From positions 682,001 to 746,000 of the forward strand of contig NZ_CP150901.1 of NCBI RefSeq assembly GCF_038050405.1: a stretch of 64,000 bases of DNA, written 5' to 3'. The notes under the pieces are model-generated. The model saw only the letters and a list, made by a program, of their open reading frames with translations, made no database searches and had not been told where the DNA came from. The position numbers and the translations under genes were made by a program. Positions within the stretch are counted from its first letter, which is position 1. Each line of letters begins with the position of its first letter. Below, piece by piece: positions 60,981 to 64,000 of this stretch. The DNA is from Paraburkholderia sp. IMGN_8 (GTDB taxonomy: Bacteria; Pseudomonadota; Gammaproteobacteria; Burkholderiales; Burkholderiaceae).

Positions 60981-61967
60981 ATGTCCATGCAAGCCCTCGT
61001 TCTGAAGCAATACAACGGTCCGCTTGAACTCACCGAACTGCCGCGACCCGAGCCGGCGCGCGGCGAAGTGCTGGTGCGCATCGCCGCGAGCGGCCTGAAT
61101 CCGCTCGACACCAAGATTCGCGCCGGCGCCGCCGGGCACGCCAGACATCCGCTGCCGCTGGTGCTGGGTATCGACATGGCGGGCGTCGTCGAGGCGGTAG
61201 GCGCCGGTGTCAGCGTGTTCAAAGCAGGCGATCAGGTATACGGAATGACCGGTGGCGTCGGCGGTATGCAGGGTTCGCTCGCGCAATATGCAGCCGTCGA
61301 TGCAGACCTGCTGGCGTTGAAGCCGTCGAATCTGTCGATGCGCGAGACCGCTGCGCTGCCGCTCGCTTTCATCACGGCGTACTCGGGCATCGTCGATCGG
61401 GCCCACTTGCAGGCCGGGCAAACCGTGCTCGTGCACGGCGGCGCGGGCGGCGTCGGATATGTGTCGGTGCAATTGGCGAGCGCGCTCGGCGCGACTGTCT
61501 TCGCGACGGTCAGCGAACGCGACCGCAGCGTGGTCGAGGCACTCGGCGCTACGCCGATCGATTACCGCGCGCAGTCGGTCGAGCAGTATGTCGCGTCAAC
61601 GACGCAGGGCGCGGGCTTCGATCTGGTCGTCGATACGGTGGGCGGCGCGACGCTGGATGCCTCGTTTGCCGCCGTGAAGCACTTCGGCCATGTGGTGAGC
61701 GCGCTCGGCTGGGGCACGCATGCACTAGCGCCGCTGTCGTTTCGGGAAGCCACTTATTCGGGCGTGTTCACACTTCATGCGCTGCTGTCCGGCGAAGGCC
61801 GCGCGCATCACGGCGAGATGCTGCGCACGGCGACGCGGCTCGCGGAAGAAGGCAAGCTCGCGCCACGCCTCGACGCGCGCCGCTTCGATCTAGGTTCGGC
61901 GCAGCAGGCTTATGACGCGCTGACCGACGGCAGCGCGCGAGGCAAGATCGTGGTCGAGGTGGCTTGA
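60981..61967 (+). CDS. NADPH:quinone reductase-like MDR-family oxidoreductase
   Basis: This 328-residue protein belongs to the zinc-independent quinone oxidoreductase branch of the alcohol dehydrogenase superfamily. MQALVLKQYNGPLELTELPRPEPARGEVLVRIAASGLNPLDTKIRAG is the N-terminal domain; the NADPH-binding fold shows HGGAGGVGYVSVQLASALGATVFATVSER; and the family end block RLAEEGKLAPRLDARRFDLGSAQQAYDALTDGSARGKIVVEV is clear. No zinc-ligand Cys is apparent. AGGAAG lies before the ATG. It is probably controlled by the divergent LysR protein and detoxifies or reduces an enone or quinone. Confidence 0.9.
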   Translation: MSMQALVLKQYNGPLELTELPRPEPARGEVLVRIAASGLNPLDTKIRAGAAGHARHPLPLVLGIDMAGVVEAVGAGVSVFKAGDQVYGMTGGVGGMQGSLAQYAAVDADLLALKPSNLSMRETAALPLAFITAYSGIVDRAHLQAGQTVLVHGGAGGVGYVSVQLASALGATVFATVSERDRSVVEALGATPIDYRAQSVEQYVASTTQGAGFDLVVDTVGGATLDASFAAVKHFGHVVSALGWGTHALAPLSFREATYSGVFTLHALLSGEGRAHHGEMLRTATRLAEEGKLAPRLDARRFDLGSAQQAYDALTDGSARGKIVVEVA

Positions 61968-62160
61968 GCAGGGCGGGACTGTTTGAGCTGAGCTGAGCGG
62001 CGCGCAGTCCCGCTGACGCTTAATCGGCCCTCGCCGCGTCGAACCCCAGTTCTCGCGACACGCCTTCGAACGTGTTGTTCGAAGTGCCAGGCAATCTGCT
62101 GTCACTTCATTTCGACGCGCGCCTAACCTTCGCCGACACCTTGCTCTTATAGAGCGCCGT

Positions 62161-62292
62161 GCCGGTAGCGCGTCGATCGCGTTGTTGCTGCCGACGACGC
62201 ACTTGAACAGTCCCGCGGTGATGTTCGGTTTTCTGTCGCTGGCGGCGCTGCTGATTTTCTCGGCGCACCCGGCTCCGACGGTCCGGTTCTGA
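62161..62292 (+). pseudogene. Remnant of a membrane-protein gene (possible MFS C-terminus)
   Basis: One frame reads AGSASIALLLPTTHLNSPAV, then MFGFLSLAALLIFSAHPAPTVRF and a stop. A hydrophobic helix followed by a short polar end is what MFS carriers have at their C-terminus. No in-frame start or upstream helices are present, so if genuine this is a degraded piece. The evidence is only the protein character of 44 codons. Confidence 0.3.
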
Positions 62293-62552
62293 CCGGTTAC
62301 CGCGTGCCGATTGGTTCCCACGCGCCGCGGTCTTTCTATTCAGCGATGCATCGAATTTCGTCAGTGGACATATTTTGTATGTCGGGGGCGGCGTAATTGC
62401 GGCGCTTTGATTCGAGTGCCGTATTCAGCGTAATACTGATAAGCAAAGGGCAATTGGATGGCAGAGTAAACCCGCTCGGTTTGCACTGTCTGTGTGATTG
62501 CCCTCACTCCCGCCCTTCTAATCTCTCCCCTATGTTCGGATAAACGCTTATA

Positions 62553-62572
62553 TGAAGCGTTCGAACGCTTCA
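62553..62572. promoter_or_regulatory. Perfect 20-bp palindrome
   Basis: TGAAGCGTTCGAACGCTTCA is its own reverse complement. A third half-site, AAACGCTTA, lies ten bases to the left. It stands about 530 bases upstream of the glycine-rich gene in otherwise empty DNA and may be an operator. Confidence 0.5.
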
Positions 62573-63103
62573 TCGTCGTTTTGCCGCCTGTTTCCCACCT
62601 CGAAAACACACCTCGGTTGCGCCTTCATGCGGCTTCTGCGCCACGGCTCGGCCTCGAAGCACAACCGCTTGATTCCTATGCCGAGGCGGGCTGAATGTTA
62701 AATAAAAAGAATCATTCGGACTGCATGATCAAAAAAATGTAGCGGTTTTTAAGATCGAGAATTGACGATATTTGACGATTCGACTACGAATTTAATTGAA
62801 AAAAGGCTGGCGATATCGCTTTGCGTGGGGTAGCGCACGGTCGGTGAGTCGAGCTCTGCATAACGTGAACTTCCATCAAGTCCTGCTGTGATCTTTCCAC
62901 GACTTTGTTCGCGCACAGCCAACGGTTTCTCTCGGGGCATATCAAATCGGACCGGGATTTTCCAAGAGAAAGATGCTGGGTGCTACGCGATTTTCGAGTG
63001 GCGCGAAGCACTGGTGAACAGGTTCTGACGTTTCATTTTCGACGGTGAACAGAGATTCGCTGGCTATATGAACCTGACTTTGAAATATGGTTAGGAGACA
63101 GAA

Positions 63104-64000
63104 ATGAAAAAGTACAACGGGGAAACAAGGGCATTGGGGACACGCAAGGCGGTCCTGGCAGTTACCGTGAGTCTCTATGCTTCGATGGCTGGTGCTCAAA
63201 CCAATTCGGCGACACCTGTCGCGCCGTCGACCGACTCGGCGAGGCTGACGCTGGCGCAAGCTTCGCCGACCGATTGTCCGATAGTCGATACGATTGGTTG
63301 CAAGCGCGAATACGACGGTTTGGTGGCGACCGGCGGCACAGGGATGACTGTGGCTATTGGCTCGACATCGGCGCCCGGTTCGCAGAACGGCAACGGGAGC
63401 GGAAAGGGGAACGGGACTTCGTCGGATAGCGCGGGCGATAGCGGTGTCGGGAATGGGACCGCGTCGGGGGCGGGAGGGTTTGGGGCTGGGAGTTCTGGTA
63501 GTGGCCACAGTGGCAATGGGGGGGCGGGGTCGGCTGGTGGTGGTACTGCTACTGGCGGCGGTGGCGCTGGTACCGGTGGGGCGGGCGCCGGTGGTGCAGG
63601 CGGAACAGGTACGGGTGGGAAGGGCGCCGGTGGCACAGGCGGAACAGGTGCGGGTGGGACGGGCGTCGGTGGCGCAGGCGGGACAGGTACGGGCGGGACG
63701 GGTGCCGGTGGCACAGGCGGAACAGGTGCGGGCGGGACGGGCGCCGGTGGCGCAGGCGGAACAGGTACGGGTGGGAAGGGCGCCGGTGGCACAGGCGGAA
63801 CAGGTGCGGGTGGGACGGGCACCGGTGGCGCAGGCGGAACAGGTACGGGCGGAACGGGCACCGGTGGCGCAGGCGGGACAGGTGCGGGCGGAACGGGTGC
63901 CGGTGGCGCAGGCGGAACAGGTGCGGGCGGAACGGGCGCCGGTGGCGCAGGCGGAACAGGTGCGGGTGGGACGGGCGCCGGTGGCACAGGCGGAACAGGT
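63104..64000 (+). CDS. Secreted glycine-rich (PGRS-like) repeat protein, C-terminus beyond window
   Basis: The frame opens at an ATG with AGGAGA upstream and stays open to the window edge, at least 299 residues. The N-terminus MKKYNGETRALGTRKAVLAV continues into a hydrophobic stretch ending MAGAQ, a likely signal peptide. Residues 45-75 hold a non-repetitive part with two Cys (DCPIVDTIGCKREYDGL). From about residue 100 the chain is Gly/Ser/Asn-rich, and from residue 161 it is a 13-residue Gly/Thr/Ala repeat (GAGGTGGTGAGGT type). It resembles mycobacterial PE-PGRS or adhesin-like low-complexity proteins in composition only. Surface location and adhesion are inference. The opposite strand has a proline-rich open frame that is a mirror artefact. 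Confidence 0.75.
   Translation, partial: MKKYNGETRALGTRKAVLAVTVSLYASMAGAQTNSATPVAPSTDSARLTLAQASPTDCPIVDTIGCKREYDGLVATGGTGMTVAIGSTSAPGSQNGNGSGKGNGTSSDSAGDSGVGNGTASGAGGFGAGSSGSGHSGNGGAGSAGGGTATGGGGAGTGGAGAGGAGGTGTGGKGAGGTGGTGAGGTGVGGAGGTGTGGTGAGGTGGTGAGGTGAGGAGGTGTGGKGAGGTGGTGAGGTGTGGAGGTGTGGTGTGGAGGTGAGGTGAGGAGGTGAGGTGAGGAGGTGAGGTGAGGTGGTG
63584..64000 (+). repeat. 39-bp tandem repeat inside the glycine-rich gene
   Basis: At least 10.7 units of 39 bp occur in frame, each reading G-[ATV]-G-G-[TA]-G-G-T-G-[AT]-G-G-[TK]. Units alternate between a few variants (ACA/GCA at one codon, AAG or ACG at the last), which suggests duplication of two-unit blocks. The array continues past the right edge. 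Confidence 0.93.

Larger units (their letters stand above)
61968..63103. other. AT-richer, gene-poor region
   Basis: About 1.1 kb without an intact gene. The left part holds what look like remnants: a plus-strand fragment similar to a transporter C-terminus, and a minus-strand frame ending FEGVSRELGFDAARAD. The middle contains a 20-bp palindrome. From about 62.4 kb the base composition drops to AT-rich with short A/T runs. The last 400 bases are the leader of the glycine-rich gene, whose AGGAGA ribosome-binding site is clear. Confidence 0.5.

Noticed and set aside
62361..62609. 82-codon minus-strand frame around the palindrome
   Set aside because: No ribosome-binding site, atypical codons for this genome and it runs through the palindrome; protein character is poor.
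63196..63987. Proline-rich minus-strand frame (PPAPVPPAP repeats)
   Set aside because: It is the reverse reading of the Gly-rich repeat. The plus strand has the ribosome-binding site, signal peptide and non-repetitive start.
63584..64000. Possible CRISPR array in the 39-bp repeats
   Set aside because: Units are directly adjacent with no spacers, are in one reading frame, and no cas gene is near.

Overview
The window is GC-rich, densely coded chromosomal DNA. Gene content and protein style point to a Paraburkholderia/Burkholderia-type beta-proteobacterium: trimeric general porin, DUF2844/DUF3443 pair, lysine-rich HU-like histone, phasin, several LysR/MarR/IclR/GntR regulators and dispersed hairpin repeats. 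No rRNA, tRNA, CRISPR array, phage or insertion-sequence gene was found. The genus is inferred from general knowledge, not from a search.

Layout. (1) 1-3.3 kb: glucarate catabolism, with gudD (cut by the left edge), a GudP-like MFS carrier and a divergent GntR/FadR-type regulator; three GTC-N4-GAC boxes lie between them. (2) 3.4-7.3 kb: small exported and phasin-like genes, then the DUF2844 and DUF3443 pair; the DUF3443 lipoprotein carries two pepsin-like Asp motifs. (3) 7.3-16 kb: a zinc metallopeptidase divergent from a transglutaminase-DUF2126 giant, a circularly permuted ATP-grasp/alpha-E fusion and a second transglutaminase. (4) 16-21.3 kb: two MarR paralogues and an EmrAB-type pump with outer-membrane factor, tied together by three copies of one 12-bp palindrome. 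(5) 21.3-26.5 kb: thiolase; nupC-cdd-nucleoside hydrolase salvage operon; ketopantoate reductase homologue. (6) 26.6-34.6 kb: a seven-gene minus-strand operon combining a polyamine-type ABC importer with a three-subunit HcnABC/opine-oxidase-like dehydrogenase, with a divergent IclR regulator. (7) 34.6-41 kb: Opp/Dpp peptide importer and an XRE-cupin regulator; the last ATPase gene ends inside a duplicated dispersed hairpin repeat. (8) 41.9-46.7 kb: POT peptide carrier, AhpD-like protein, MocR regulator, HU-like histone. (9) 47.1-51.5 kb: a second ATP-grasp / alpha-E / transglutaminase cluster, followed by an Anbu proteasome-like hydrolase. (10) 51.7-62 kb: porin, YihY protein with a YqjD/DUF883-like tail, YbaK protein, an 830-bp inverted-repeat structure, SYLF lipoprotein, berberine-bridge-type flavoprotein, an unrecognised membrane protein, and a divergent LysR/quinone-reductase pair. 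(11) 62-64 kb: AT-richer DNA with a gene remnant and a 20-bp palindrome, then a secreted glycine-rich protein built on a 39-bp tandem repeat that runs off the right edge.

The strongest candidates for under-described biology are the paired ATP-grasp/alpha-E/transglutaminase clusters (one fused and peptidase-associated, one split and Anbu-associated), the pepsin-like reading of DUF3443, and the two repeat families. Start codons were chosen from ribosome-binding sites and gene overlaps where these were visible; several are GTG or TTG.
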